Positions 34,079 through 58,900 of a DNA stretch of 64,000 nt are shown one piece after another; position 1 is the stretch's first letter, and each line of letters starts with the position of its first letter. Below the pieces are notes generated by a model. That model was not told the origin of the DNA. It made no database searches and was given only the letters and a program-made list of their open reading frames with translations. The translations under genes were made by a program, and so were the position numbers. Origin of the DNA: Fistularia commersonii (Eukaryota > Chordata > Actinopteri > Syngnathiformes > Fistulariidae); NCBI GenBank assembly GCA_037954325.1, contig JBBMNZ010000026.1, positions 4,777,501 to 4,841,500 of the forward strand, in the 5' to 3' direction.

Positions 34079-35461
34079 ACGACGGTCCGAGTAGAGCAAT
34101 CGGGACCAGCTAGAGTTTCACACACTAGGTTGTGCTGAGATAGATGGAGACCCCATTGCCTGTTTGTGTGTGTGTGTGTGTGAGTGTAAGATTGCCGATG
34201 TGCTGATGAAATCATTCAGAGTGGATACAGTACTAAAGCAGCTGCTATCCAATTTTCTCGAATCTGTTATTCGAAACAGTTAAAACAGCCTCTTGAAAAG
34301 TTTGTACAAATTGCACATGGTGTGGTAATAACAAATAATTACCGTTTCTTCCTTTGGAGATGCTAAACAGAAGAAGCTCAGCCCTTTTTTGAATAATTGA
34401 ATGATTTCACAAAAAGTGAGCATGAATTGTTCCAGCTACTTTACATGGTCAGATATTATGAAATATTATACCGTCCATATTCAGCAATGAATGAATGGAT
34501 CCTTACATGACAGGGAAATAAATGCCTTGGTGTTTTAATTCCACCTATAAGCCCTAGCAGAATTAAATCCAGACATTTTTCAGAAGTATTACAGGAAGAA
34601 GCAACATATTTTTACACCAGCAAAAGAAAATGTATTTAATACATTGGTGAGGACATGATCTTGTTCTGATGTTTATGAAACCGCCAATAATGTCGTTATG
34701 TAGTACTAACAGATGGGTTATAGATTGCTATCTGTCCATGTCTCTGTATCGCTCTATATCCAGGCCTCAAACCATCACTGCTGAATTATATTATTATATA
34801 CAACTCATGGACTGTCCATGGATAACCCTTGTACATATGCTTCTTGCAACCAGTAAAATAATTTGTATTTTTTTTCCCGAGGGTGTGAGAACGGTTTAGT
34901 TTCCCGTACCGTGATGAAAACACAAACGCAAGAGGTGCTACTTTTTTTTTTTTTTTTTTCGGAACCGTGCCAATTTGTCACCCACACATTTTTGATTGCT
35001 TTGTAGCAGGATCTGCAAGTCTTTTTTTCTTTGTGTCCAGTTTCAGAGGTTCTGTTGAACAGACCCCATCAATCTAAGACAAAGGAATCCGTTGTTGCTT
35101 GTTGGAATGGCTGCATAACGGATGCCATATGGGTCGCTGCGGTGAAGAGGAAGAATAGTATGATATTGATTTAAAGCTTTCCGGTGGAGCCGGGGACTTG
35201 GCTTTTCAGGTGCACTCACACACACAGACACACACACAAAGTTGAAAGATCGTTTCTGTAGATATGAGCAGCATCCAAACCACTGTGGTTTTCACCAGGT
35301 CATTGGTCAGAGGTACTGGGAGAGTTATAAAACTCATTTTGGGGTCCAAGAGTTCCTGGCGCATCCAGTCAAACTGTAAAAGAAATAGTATATTTTTTCC
35401 GTTTTTAAATGTAAAAAATTCAAATGAATTGAAAAACAAGATTTTTTCAGATAACTCATCT
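34079..35461. other. Intergenic, no gene seen
   Basis: Contains a short (GT)n at about 34165-34181, poly(T) at 34941-34959 and a CA-rich patch at 35215-35238. No gene is supported. Confidence 0.45.
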
Positions 35462-35463
35462 CT

Positions 35464-35550
35464 TGGGCGTCACAGCGGCGCAGTGGTTAGCGCCTCCGTG
35501 ACCCTGAGTGCAGGATAAGTGGTATGGATAATGAATGTATGAATGAACTT
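35464..35550 (+). repeat. Internally deleted copy of the GGATGGATGG-type fish repeat
   Basis: The element start 'cagcggcgcagtggttagcg' is followed within about 20 bases by the element end ('gtgaccctgagtgcaggata' and an imperfect GGATAATGAATG tail). The middle of the roughly 300-base repeat is missing. Confidence 0.55.
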
Positions 35551-37002
35551 AGCTCATAAAAGGAGGTCAACTGAACATTTATAATCAAAGAATTCACAAA
35601 AAAAAAAAAAACTTTACCAGTACTAAATTCATAATGGCACTTTTTCTTTGGATCATAAAACAGCCACACACAAGAGGAAAACCTCGACACAAATGATGCG
35701 TAACCATGCGTTACAGTTGAAAATGATCATTGTCTGTTCAGTTTTTTCCATCTGTTATTTACTGAATTCAACAGCCGGCATCTTCGAAAAAGAGAAGGTA
35801 TACAGAAGCCAGAAATAAAGGGAAAAAAAAGTTAATTTATAATAACAATTCCTGTCCAAAAAAGGTCAGATAAATGTAAGAAATAATCTGTGCTGGCTGA
35901 TTTTTGAGCTATGTACAGTGCAATGTGAAATAATAATTAAAGAAAAGTCATAGTTTCATTAACATTCAGAGGTAAGAGATAGTTTGCGCAGTGCATTAAC
36001 AATTTAAGGGATGGAATGATGAGGATGGAGATGAGAGATAGAGAGAACTTCTCCAAACAGGTGAGTGTAAATGAGTTGGCTGCGCAATCTTGCACAGGAG
36101 TTGTGAAACTGGATATGTAATGATATCTTGATAGAATCCTTAGCAGCTGTGCTTCATCAATTTCCTTGCAGAACATGCCATGCCTTCCACAAATGCATTA
36201 CACGGGAGGACAAAAGGATGACGCAAAAATACATGCTAGAAATTCAAATCATGAAGAATATGAGGTTTGGAGACTGAAATGTTTTGCAAAATCTTGACTT
36301 TACAATGCTGGTAATTTTACTTTGCCTGTTTAGTTTCAGTTGAGTTTAATATCTTGTAAGCTCACCTCTGCTTCCTCACTCCACTGGACAAGTTAAAGAC
36401 CTGGCATAGGTATGAAAATAACCGTGACATGTATGTGTTTGTGAATCACACTGTTGTTCTCTCTTGACCAGGCTAATGAGAGCGACAACATTCTGTTGAA
36501 TAATCTCTAATACCTTCACGATTTAAATATCTTCTCATAAGCAAAGTCTGAAGTAACTCTGGCTTCTCAAGGTTGCTCCCTCCCTTCAGGATCATGTCAT
36601 TATTATCCTTAACTTTAACTTCCAAGGTTCTTCTGAAAATATTTTTTGGTTTGCAAAAGCGTTCACTTGGAGCTGAAGCTCTTCTGGGGGAGGAGCAGGA
36701 AGCAGCTGAGGGCAGGTAAAGTCCCTCCACTTCCTCTTTCTACTGAACCCCCAGATAAAGAAAACCCCTGCATTCTTGACTCTTCTCTCCGTCTGATCAC
36801 TAGTGGTCAGCCGCTCGCCGGTGAGTCCAACCTCCACTGGATCTCAATCTACCCTTGCCAGTTTGTTAGCAGTTAGCAGATTTTATCCATTAACAGGAGG
36901 ATTGCACCTTTTGACCTTGTCTGACCTACAGACCCTTTATTTGATCTTGACCTCAGATCCAGGTCACCCTTCCATCTCTCTCTCTCCTCACATACGCACG
37001 CG
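35551..37002. other. Intergenic, no gene seen
   Basis: A/T-rich sequence with a more G+C-rich patch at 36640-36840 that contains possible donors (GGGCAG|GTAAAG near 36715). That patch could be an alternative upstream slc1a3 exon, but no evidence beyond the splice motif is visible. Confidence 0.35.
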
Positions 37003-37046
37003 CACACACACACACACACTCACACACACACACACACACACACACA
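37003..37046. repeat. (CA)n microsatellite
   Basis: A CA repeat with one CT interruption, upstream of slc1a3. Confidence 0.9.
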
Positions 37047-37573
37047 TGCATGACTGTCAGACCGGTGTTTCTGCCTTGAAGTCATCAGCACTAAGCACCA
37101 CTTTAGCATACTTGAAGGAGAATAACCGGACTCATTAAAGAGGTTAGCTGAACAAAACTATCATCAAAAGAATATTGCCCAAAAAACTAAAAAATCCCGA
37201 ACCTTGCATCATAACATAGCATAGTGTGCAGGGAACTGTGCGAGAAAACCAAAATACTGAAATGATTTCACATTACGTGAAAAGACCTTGCCTATTTTTG
37301 TATTAGCGTGTTGAAGCTACATGATTGTTCCTATATTTATTGCACAGGTCTTTAGCCGTGCAATCGGCCATCCCATCCAAACACATACAACCGTGCCTAA
37401 AAATTATCATATCAAAAGTGATTCACCACACAAGTGGGATTCACAACATATGTGTATCTTGTCTTTCTTTTGATTTCGTTTTGAGGTTTGTTACATTGGG
37501 AATATAAAGCGCTTGTGGAGCTCAAGTACATTTTTGTGTGATTGTAGCCTTGTGGGTTGAATCAGCCAGTCAT

Positions 37574-37665
37574 GAATAGAATAGAATAGAATAGAATAGA
37601 ATAGAATAGAATAGAATAGAATAGAATAGAATAGAATAGAATTTGCCCAAATAAGGGAAATTTCC
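37574..37665. repeat. (GAATA)14 pentanucleotide repeat with element flank
   Basis: About 70 bases of GAATA units run into 'tttgcccaaataagggaaat'. The same arrangement recurs at 43545 and 50241, so the pentanucleotide is probably the simple end of a dispersed element, not an isolated microsatellite. Confidence 0.8.
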
Positions 37666-38218
37666 ATGACATAATAAGGGAACACTATATGCATTAATGT
37701 ACCTCATATTCTTAAATTTAAATAGGTGGGCGGGGGTTAGCAATGACCTTTGGCACACCCTCAAAGAAGTGAATCCAACTTTAGTCTGAGATGAGTCTGC
37801 CAGAGGCTGTCCTTTTACGTCAGATTTAAAGCAACACTGGAAACACAATACTGGTAATCCTTCTTTTTAAAATCAGAGATGTGGTTTTGTGCAAGTTTTA
37901 TATCTTTTCTATGATTCAAATTATCTTATCCCAAAAGAGCCATTGTGTAAGATTCCATTATATTGTCAGGGGTACAAGTTAAAGTGAAGGTTATCTGACA
38001 ATTTTACAGAGAAAGACACCAAATGTAATTTATTTTCACCATTATACTGCAGATAAAGGTCCCACCCAAATCCTAGCTGTCTTCTTGCACCCAGGATGGA
38101 GCACTGCTTTTGAGCAACAGTGCATTTTTAGAAGTAACAAAAACAAATACTAGTGATAATCTTATACATGCGGTATGTTTATGATCTTTGGTTTGCTTGA
38201 ACCTCATCATGTCTGGTG

Positions 38219-38252
38219 TCACCAGCGGTAGACGATGGATGGATGGATTATT
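38219..38252 (+). repeat. Tail fragment of the GGATGGATGG-type repeat
   Basis: 'accagcggtagacgatggat' followed by GGATGGATTA matches only the last part of the dispersed fish repeat. Confidence 0.45.
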
Positions 38253-38859
38253 TATAATCATATACTTAACCATAAATTAATAGAGTAAAAAGGACAGCAG
38301 GTAGACACACATTCACATACTTACAAAATACCAGCTGTTTATAGTTATTTGTGTTTTGGTGTCCAGTCTATACACAGTTTATAATTCTGTTAAGTATCCT
38401 ATCCTCGCACAAATCGTAATCCACAGGGGTTTTCACTCAAATGATGAGATCTAATCAGATAGACAGCAACCAAAGAGTTTCATTCTCTCATTGTGCAAAT
38501 AAGTGACAATTTAATGAACACATTACTTTAAATTCACGTGTAAATACTCTCAGCAGGTTATATTTGCGAGTAAGCATATCAGGCGCCACTCCCTATAAGT
38601 GAGAATCAACGAGTGGAAAGCAATAACAGCGCCTTGAGAGAGAATCGCAAGGCCTCTCCTTCAATGTCCATTCTCATTTTGTCAGTCAGCAAATTTGCAG
38701 CCGTAACAAAACAATAGCCTGACGAATGATGGGTTCTTTATAATATTAAACCAGTAAGTGAGTCAGACGTCCTGTGACCGGAGTGTTGAGAAAAGCTGTT
38801 AAGCGTGTCGAGGCCCGAGGGATGTCCGAGGGAGATCATAACTGCATTGTTTCCGACTA

Positions 38860-39100
38860 TTCCCTTTCCGTGTGGAGTTTGCATGTTCTCCGCATGCCTG
38901 TGTGGGCTTTTTTCTTTGCAGTCCAAAAAAATCGATTAATTGCCCATTGTTGTGAATGTACGAGTGAGTGGTTGTATGTCTCTCTCTGTGTTCTTATGAT
39001 CCACCGACGACCAGTTCAGGTTAAACCCTACCTCTCACTCAGCGGCAGTTGGGAATGACTCCAGCGCCTCCGTGATCCATTCGATAAGCAATATTTCAAA
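38860..39100 (+). repeat. Diverged copy of the GGATGGATGG-type fish repeat
   Basis: Landmarks in order are 'gtgtggagtttgcatgttct', 'gcagtccaaaaaaatcgatt', 'aattgcccattgttgtgaat', 'gaccagttcaggttaaaccc' and 'ctccagcgcctccgtgatcc'. The copy is old and lacks its start and tail. Confidence 0.7.
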
Positions 39101-39400
39101 CCCTCCTTATGTTTCTCTGGAATTTGTGAAGTTTCGTCACATACTGACGATGCATTCAGGAAACAAGTGATTTAAAATAGTTTGAAATTCATCTAGGACA
39201 CCAATTTGCTGAAAGTGGCAGTTCTCTATCTATCTCCAAACTATCTGGATGCAACATAAAAACACAACTAAAAATAACTTGATAAAAGTTTTCAATCAAC
39301 TAGTTTTCAACTGAGTTACTTTTTACAAGTCTAGTGCAATTATTTTCAAATATTATTTTACAAATACAAATCTTATTTTTCTTCCATCTATTGTGTCTCT

Positions 39401-39651
<251 letters not shown>

Positions 39652-40436
39652 GTGAATTATAGCACTTTGCTGCCATTTAGCTTCCAGATCATTAATAATT
39701 CTGTTTGTGTTGAATCATCCCCCCTCAAAGTTGTTTTGGCCTCGGTGTTTTATCTTTTTATTGTTTTCCTTTACTGTTTCTTTATATATACTTTTCCTCT
39801 TCTGTCTCCAAACATGTATTTGTCTATTTTACCTCTTTCATAACCCAAAGCTGCCGTGCACCAGTTGCAACATTGTCACATGGTAAATAATTACCTCATC
39901 AAACTACAGGGGTTCAGTTTCCATTGAGTACAGAATGACCACATAAACTTTGAATAGTTTCAATGTAATTGTGACAAAAAATGCAAACTAAAAAAGATGG
40001 GCGGGCACGAGACGGGCCTAAATACGTCGACTTATTGATCGATGAGAGGCAAAGTCTCTGTTAACTCCGTCTCCACAGGAATCTCCACTCATGCTGAACT
40101 TATCAAGCGTGAAAAAAAGATTTGAAAAGAGGGCTGAGACAGACTGAAGAACACAAGAAGGTCCTTTCTCTTTTTCATGCTTGCAAAGCTCATTATTCCC
40201 CAAGTTCCCCTCTGTCTCAAAAGCAACCCCCTCTTTTACCTTACCTCACTTTTTTAGTCTCCGCCCCAGTTCCCAACAACAGCACATTTATGAGTGACTG
40301 CCACTAGTTTTTCATCCACTTTCGCACCGCCTCCCTCTGCTCACTGGCCCTTTTATTTCCCCAGTGCTGCCACAGCTCCCTCCTTTCGTCACTCCTCCGC
40401 TCTAAGTTTTCTCCCATCTCCTCGGTTCTGATAGCT

Positions 40437-40561
40437 CACACCAATCAGCTTGCAGCCAAAGAGCTCCTATGTCACCCTCCCACTAACCGAGCTTTAAACC
40501 TGAGCCATCCCTTGCTAAACTGAGACATTCATCCAAAGGAAACATTTGCTCAACTCTAAAG
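40437..40561 (+). promoter_or_regulatory. slc1a3: Probable slc1a3 promoter and noncoding first exon
   Basis: A CCAATCA box at 40441-40447 and a TATA-like TTTAAA at 40493-40498 lie just upstream of a donor CTAAAG|GTACAA whose last exon base is 40561. The next acceptor, TTTCAG, opens the start-codon exon at 41135. A start near 40520-40530 would fit the TTTAAA spacing. Other first exons are possible. Confidence 0.5.
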
Positions 40562-41143
40562 GTACAACTTTGATTTTTGTTTTTGTTTCACTACTGAATG
40601 TCTAATCTTACCAATGGAACGGCAGCCCAACTGTGCTGTGCATGTGCATAGTTGGACCTTAACTTATTACGGTGTGAGTGTATGCATGTGTGTGTGTGTG
40701 TGTGTGTTTAGAGAAAGTGTGTAAGCTTTTGTAATTGTGGGTGCAGCAAATGTCTTTTTCGCTCCTTTCTCACATATTCTGTGATTTGATGGTTACACTG
40801 TCCCTTGTTGTTCAGATACTCTGACCATAATTTTCTACCCTTTATCAATTTAGATATGAAAATAGAACTTAATACTATATGATACGCTTTTTGTAAATAT
40901 CTGGTTAAACACTGAGTGCATTTGGCAAATGTCCATTTTTCTAAACAAACAAACAAACGCAAACTCTTGTGTGCCCCCTTGATGTGAGCAGCCAGAAGAG
41001 CACATTCAAAAGTGGCGGTGTAAAAGAATTGGCAAAAGGTTTACAGGTACAATGTGAACAAAGGATGAATCAAGTTCATGGTTCTGGTTTATCGAGAAAC
41101 TCACACCCTATTTATAACAAATGTGGATATTTCAGGAGAAACC

Positions 41144-52931
<11,788 letters not shown>

Positions 52932-54560
52932 GAAGGGCTGATTAGTTAGGGGTTGCCTAAATTGTTACGGAAAGTGTCTCTCTCCCATATTGAATCATAT
53001 TATGTATTGCAATTTAGCTTTTCTTGATTGCAAAACATCCCTTTCACAAATTCTGGGAGCTTGTCATTCTAGTGGCAATCTCAAAAAAAAAAGAAGAAAT
53101 AAATGATCTTTTTACCTGGTTATTTAAAGCAAGTCTGCAACAGGGATTCTAAGAGTACTACATGTATCCTCCTTATCTTGACAGCTGTTTACTGTTGCGA
53201 GTGAAGCATTCTAGTTTGACGGTCTGAGCAGTGCATACATGCCATATTCAGCCCCTCTCTGAACTGTGATGACAAGTGTCACCCACTTGCTGAGTATTGC
53301 TCTATGTCTGGATACCACAGCAGTTTGTGATTCAAACATGAAGTTCTTCTGGCTATAATATAGTTGTTTTTATTTTTCCCTCTGGTGTTGTATGTATGGA
53401 AAAATGAATGAAGTCTGGGAGAATATCTGGATACTGTGAAAAATTTGATACCATGCATATATATACTGTGACCAGGGCGACTTCTTTGGGAGAAAAAGCT
53501 GTCTATTTACAGACTTTTGTACAGATATCAGTAGCTTTATTTTTAAATTCATTTAAGATGTTTTCAGGCAAAGTTTTAGCAAAAGCTATTAATTCTGTCA
53601 TGCAAATATACAAAACACTTCCCTTTCCCCCCCTTCTTAAATAAAACAACTTACATTGCGCAACATTTTACTTTGGAAATAATTTTAAACGATCCAAAAA
53701 CTGTGAACCAAAAATGGCTCCGCCATGTTTGTTTCTTTTTAAATTCACTTTGCAGGGATTTTGAACTTTAATAGAATCTGATTTTTTGACCAAAAAGAGA
53801 TTACTTCTGATTGATTTAATTAAATACAGATATCAAAACCACTCTATTCCAAAGAATTAACAAGGAAACACAATAATGTGATGTCCTTTTTAACAAAGAT
53901 CGCAAAAAAATTGCCTCTATTTAACAATTGATAATACATGTCACTAAGTCAAATCTATGACACTGAGTCTTACATTGTTATAGGAATATCCGCCTTTTCA
54001 CATTCATTGAAATAATAAACTGCATTCTCTCTGTTTTTTTAAGTGATCACTGTAATTCAAATTGTTATTTTTGTGTCACAAGGAAATGTAAGGCTTAACC
54101 CTTAGGATTTAATATGGATTTATGTGGTTTATTCATCACATTTTACAGCCAGTCAAGAATATGTAGGTGCTGCTTGGGGGTTGAACTAATTCATTATACA
54201 CAAAAGATGTAACATTTATGTAGATGTTTTGTATTGAATAAATATTGTATTGATTAAAATATCAGTGTGTGAATACAGAAGTATAGATAAAAATGGACAT
54301 TCATTGTAGTTTAACTGTGAGATGTTTTTGAAATTAACGTCCATTCCTTTGGTAACAGTAATTGAATGAATATAATGGCCAATGTAAAGGACCAAATTTT
54401 GAGGAAATTGTATAGTCTATGTTTACAGCTGCTGATGTCACCTTGGAATGACCATTTCTCTCCCTCTCAAAATACAAAAACATACGCACAGACTGACCTA
54501 TTTGTAGTACTTTTATCTTGCATGGATGTTTTTAAATAAAAAATGGTAATATCAGTGTTT
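52932..54560 (+). terminator. slc1a3: slc1a3 3' UTR with several poly(A) signals
   Basis: AATAAA occurs at 53098, 53640, 54237 and 54535. The last (54535-54540) is followed by a GT-rich stretch ('cagtgtttatgtatttgtgg'), the best-formed cleavage context, giving a UTR of about 1.6 kb. Shorter forms are possible. Confidence 0.55.
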
Positions 54561-55559
54561 ATGTATTTGTGGTTTCATTTCAGACGTGTGGTTTAGAAGC
54601 ACATTCATTTTTGCTATATTAGTATCATATGTGTTTACATCCCAGTCCAACTGGTAGATTTTCAATCATTGTGCAACGACACAGAAGAGCTCAGCAAATG
54701 TTGGCAAATGAAGTTGTCCTTCTTTCAGTAGAATTTGGTTTTGCAGGTGAGCTGAATAGCATTTCTTCCCTCCTGAACTGACTATCTAACCAAAACTGAT
54801 GCCCCAAATCATTTACTAATTTTACAGGCCATTGTCACAGGCCAACTTCCTTAATGCTTTTCTCCCTCACTCACTCATTTTTAATAAATAAGCCATTAAA
54901 AAATTGAAACGAATTGTTGCCGTTTGAAAAAACAGTTTTATACAGTCTAAAAAATTGTGACATTTTATTTACAAAAACTGATTTCATTGTTTTATTGTTG
55001 TTTGAATCACAGTGTACACAAACAATTTCATTTTAAAATCTGAATATTATTAATGTAATGCAACTGATTTGAGTGCAATTCTATTCTCTTGAAACAAATT
55101 TTGAATTTAGACTATTTCTATGAGATGGGGATTTTTTTTACGTTATTGCTTATGACAGTCAGTTATTTGAGGTTTTTAGGTTTGCAGACAAACGTACAAA
55201 CACAGTATCTCATTATTTATTACCTATGATACATGACTATAACTTGAGAATAATCAGGTAAATAAAAAGATAAATTGTCCTACAACACAGGACAGGCTCA
55301 TCGCTTGTCATGGTTTTGGTTTTTGAGCATCTTTTTGATCACTAGTAAAAAAGGTCAGATTGAGTTAAATTTAGGACGATAAACTCTGGATAGACGTCAA
55401 GTGTGGACATTTGTGGTATTTGTTATGTTAAGAGAGTGAATGCAAATGATACTTTCTGTCTGTTTGTCTTTGGCACAATGTGGAGGAACATAAGAGCTAA
55501 AGTTGTGTTGAGGCTCCCTCTAGCGGCATAAATGTGAAACGTTGCATGGCATTTTGTTT
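54561..55559. other. Intergenic, no gene seen
   Basis: A/T-rich spacer of about 1 kb between the slc1a3 3' end and the next promoter-like region. No feature is supported. Confidence 0.5.
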
Positions 55560-55976
55560 GGCGCCGATGGAGGGAGTCACTCCTGAGATCTTTGGTCAGT
55601 CAGACAGCAGAACTTCCGGTCGGCATTTTGTTCTACGAGAGGAGAGCCTCTTGATGATCGCAACAATCGTCATATTTCTCATCTACTGTCGAAATTGGCT
55701 GCACTCATTGTTCATGTCAGCACAGACCAACAGCAACTCCGAAGAACGAATGTTTTCCCAAGAATGTACGTTGAAATATTCACCCTTGAGTGACGGAAGA
55801 AGAACGAATCGGTCCGACCCGGATTATTGTTGATAGCTAGCAAGCTAGCTCGCCAGCTAGCTGGCAAGCCAATCGGGTTCCTTCTGGAGGAGCTGCGAGA
55901 GAAGAAAGGGGGAGCTAGAGACACGGACACAAACCAAGCTAAAACATTCCCCTCCCTTAGGGCACAACATCCGAAG
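55560..55976 (+). promoter_or_regulatory. nipbl: Probable promoter and noncoding first exon of nipbl
   Basis: An ETS-type ACTTCCGGT at 55612-55620 and raised CpG content mark a promoter. The stretch ends in a strong donor, CCGAAG|GTAAAT (last exon base 55976), with no convincing protein in the exon. In mammals SLC1A3 is followed on the same strand by NIPBL, the cohesin loader, whose first exon is noncoding. The assignment rests on that gene order, not on sequence identity. A run of GCTAGC-type palindromes lies at 55832-55870. Several upstream ATGs are present. Confidence 0.35.
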
Positions 55977-58900
55977 GTAAATTTATTCACATTTATTTAT
56001 TTTTTCTGCAAACATTTGAAATTGCTTGAATGAACAATAACATTAGAAATTGCTTTGCTGCAAAACCACCTACGGCGTCGTTAATCGTTGACCGGGAGGT
56101 AACGGAAGCTAGCGAACAGCCAAGCTAGCTAGGTGTGTTTTTGCTCTGCCCAGGCGCACGGCCTCAACTGGATGTCATTTGTCGAGCCCGAGGATCGGGC
56201 CGTTGCTTCGGAGTTGGAATATGTACCGTTGCCGTCTAAAGATCTAAAGCTACTTTGCCAGACACATCACTCTCTTCTCGAGTTCCATGGAATTCGGCTA
56301 TCGTTCCGTAATCCACGAAAGGCTTCATTTTATAACTTGAAGCGTCTCCTTTATCAAAACTAGTAGCAGCGTTAGATGCTAACCAACAACAGTTAGAGCT
56401 AGTTAGCGTAACCAGCTAGCCGTAAAAACACAACGATTGTTGATAGTGAATGATGGGCAGCTAGCGTAAGTGGACTTAGCCGCTATGGTACGTGGTATCA
56501 CAAATGTTAGCTCTGTGGTTAGCTCAGAAGATCCCGGTAGTCAACTTCTTGGTAGTATAATGTTACCTTTAATGTTTTTGATCGGAAGTAGCGGCTAGCT
56601 GTTGACATTTAAGGATACATTAATTATTAAGATTATCAACTAAGTGGATGTTAATGTCACCCGTGGCAGAAATAGCTTCTATGTTATCGTTATCTGGACT
56701 TGTTAGAGCGCTAGTGCTATGTTTTGGTTTGCATGAGCCATTGGCAGGGCCAATTTTAGTTTTGATTGCTACCTGTTTTGGAAATGTTTTGACTGAGAAC
56801 GAACTGCGTAGAGCCCGCGTTATCCAACAGATCGCAATTTCGTGGACATTTTCGTCCTTTTATTACGGATTTGTCTTGGGGTATCTGGTGCGAAATTAGA
56901 CATTTTACATATGCTCCGCAATTAAGCACCATGCTGAAAGCGCTCAGTAACTACTCGATACAGGAGGATGTAACCCCCCACAACTGCCGCCACCATCACG
57001 GTGCATCTGTTCCTTTGTGCTGCGTCCTGCCTGTCAGTCTCCCAGCTGTCATCTCAGTTCCTGCAAACTGAAAACAGCTCACAGTCTGAGTATGTCTCAG
57101 GTGCAGCTAGCAGATATTATGCTTATAACATCCTTCACCCACTGTGATTTTGAGGAATGGGTATGTCCTGCAGAAGTTCTGGTTATCTCGGTTTGACATC
57201 TGCGATTGGCAACAGCGTTGTGGGAGTTTTGTTTTTTTTTCTTAAATGCAGAACAACTTCTCATCAGTGATCTGCTAAAGTTGCTGGGAAATGTATTTCC
57301 TTGCTATCACTTTAAAAAGGGGAGGGGTTTTTATCAACAAGGAAAATTATACTGTTGCATTCTAAGATAGAATGACAGACTTGCATGTTTATCAGTGGAT
57401 ATTGTGATATTCCTGTTTTGTTAAGTTATCAATACTCACTGATGGGTTTTCCGCTGTTGATTGTAATTTTTTTTTTTTTTTACAAAGAATTGACACCTGA
57501 TGTAGCTTTGCACTTTCTTTTAACAGATTGTAGGAGCAGGAGTTTTTTTTTCTGAAATGTCAGTGAGTCCACCCGAGACTGCACAGAATTCTTCAAAAAG
57601 GTATTTGTGACCGAAGGCCCCTCGTGTTTCCAATTACTATCCGTTTTCAATTTTATTTATTTGATTTTTTTCTGATAATGTTTAGTAAAAAAATATTGAT
57701 TATGATAAATAATTGTTCAGACTAGTTTGAGAGATGTGTATACTTAATCTTGATATTTGTCCGTATTCCATAAATCAAAAAAATTCAGGTAAAAGGGCTC
57801 TTCCAGCTTACTGTAGCAGCCAGACTTATCCGCAAGTACTAGGCTTTTCTTTGACCTAATGTGTATACATAGTTTGAAATGAATGGAGATAGAAAGAATA
57901 TCTATTAATACACTTATACATACTGAGTGTTTATTACAGGTCAGTTTAGCTTTAAGCCAGTGTTTTTGGCTGTTCATCTTGTTGATTAGTGAAAATGTAC
58001 ATTGTACAATGTATACATTGTTTCCTTTGTACTGAAAAAGGAAAACTGTTGACCTGTGGTCCAACCATATTTGATTGATAACGATAATGCATGCATCAGT
58101 GACAGTGATTTGATTATAGGAGGTGGGTCATTTGTCCATGTTCAAACAAGAGAAAAAAAAGACTTACACATGGTTTTATCATCATCCATGTGGAGAAAAA
58201 AATTGACATTCTGTTTAAGAGAAAAAGAAAGAAAGCATAACTCTTTGTGTTGAAAATATTGGCAGTTATTCATATCAGAATTGTAGAAATCATACACATT
58301 ACTTTAACTCTGTGTCTCCTGTTGTAAATATTACAATAATTATTTAAATCAAAGATTAGAATAAAGTAACTGAAGATACCAAGTCCTTTATCCTAAATTA
58401 GGTGCTGTGAATATTGTTCAGACGTCAATGAAGTTCTTCATCTTCTGTGGTTAAGTTTATACAAGTGATAGACCTGACCTTTCATCTCTCAAACCACTGG
58501 CTCTCTGTAGCCGGAATGACTTACTTCAGACATTCCCTTGCGTATAAGGTCAAACATATATTTCTAATGTACTGTCTTGCTCACTTGGAGGTACTTGCTA
58601 ATTTTAAAATTGTCTGTCGATTTCAGCAATTTAGGACATTTTTTCTGTGGTCTGAAAATATCCAAGTGAATTTGCTGCATATTGGCAAAAAGTTTAATAA
58701 TTCGTTCAGCGTTGATTTTTGTTTGAGTGGCCTTCTGAATATCAGAGTTTCGTTGTCCACCTGTCCAGTCCAGTTGCTCCTAATGAGTTATGCTGCTCCT
58801 TGCATGGCAGCTTCCACTATATGTATGTGTTTTAATGGATGGATGAATGCATTGTGAAAAGTTCCTCTATAATGTTAGCCAAGTCCAATAAGTAAAAGAG

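Noticed and set aside
37574..37643. Regular short repeats as a CRISPR array
   Set aside because: Units are five bases with no spacers; it is a simple pentanucleotide repeat in a vertebrate genome.
56133..56363. 76-codon frame in the CpG region preceded by an acceptor-like CCCAG
   Set aside because: No family resemblance and no matching donor; kept only as part of the promoter-proximal intron.
58447..58857. 136-codon plus-strand frame as a gene in the nipbl region
   Set aside because: A/T-rich, no splice or start context, no recognisable domain; consistent with chance in intron sequence.
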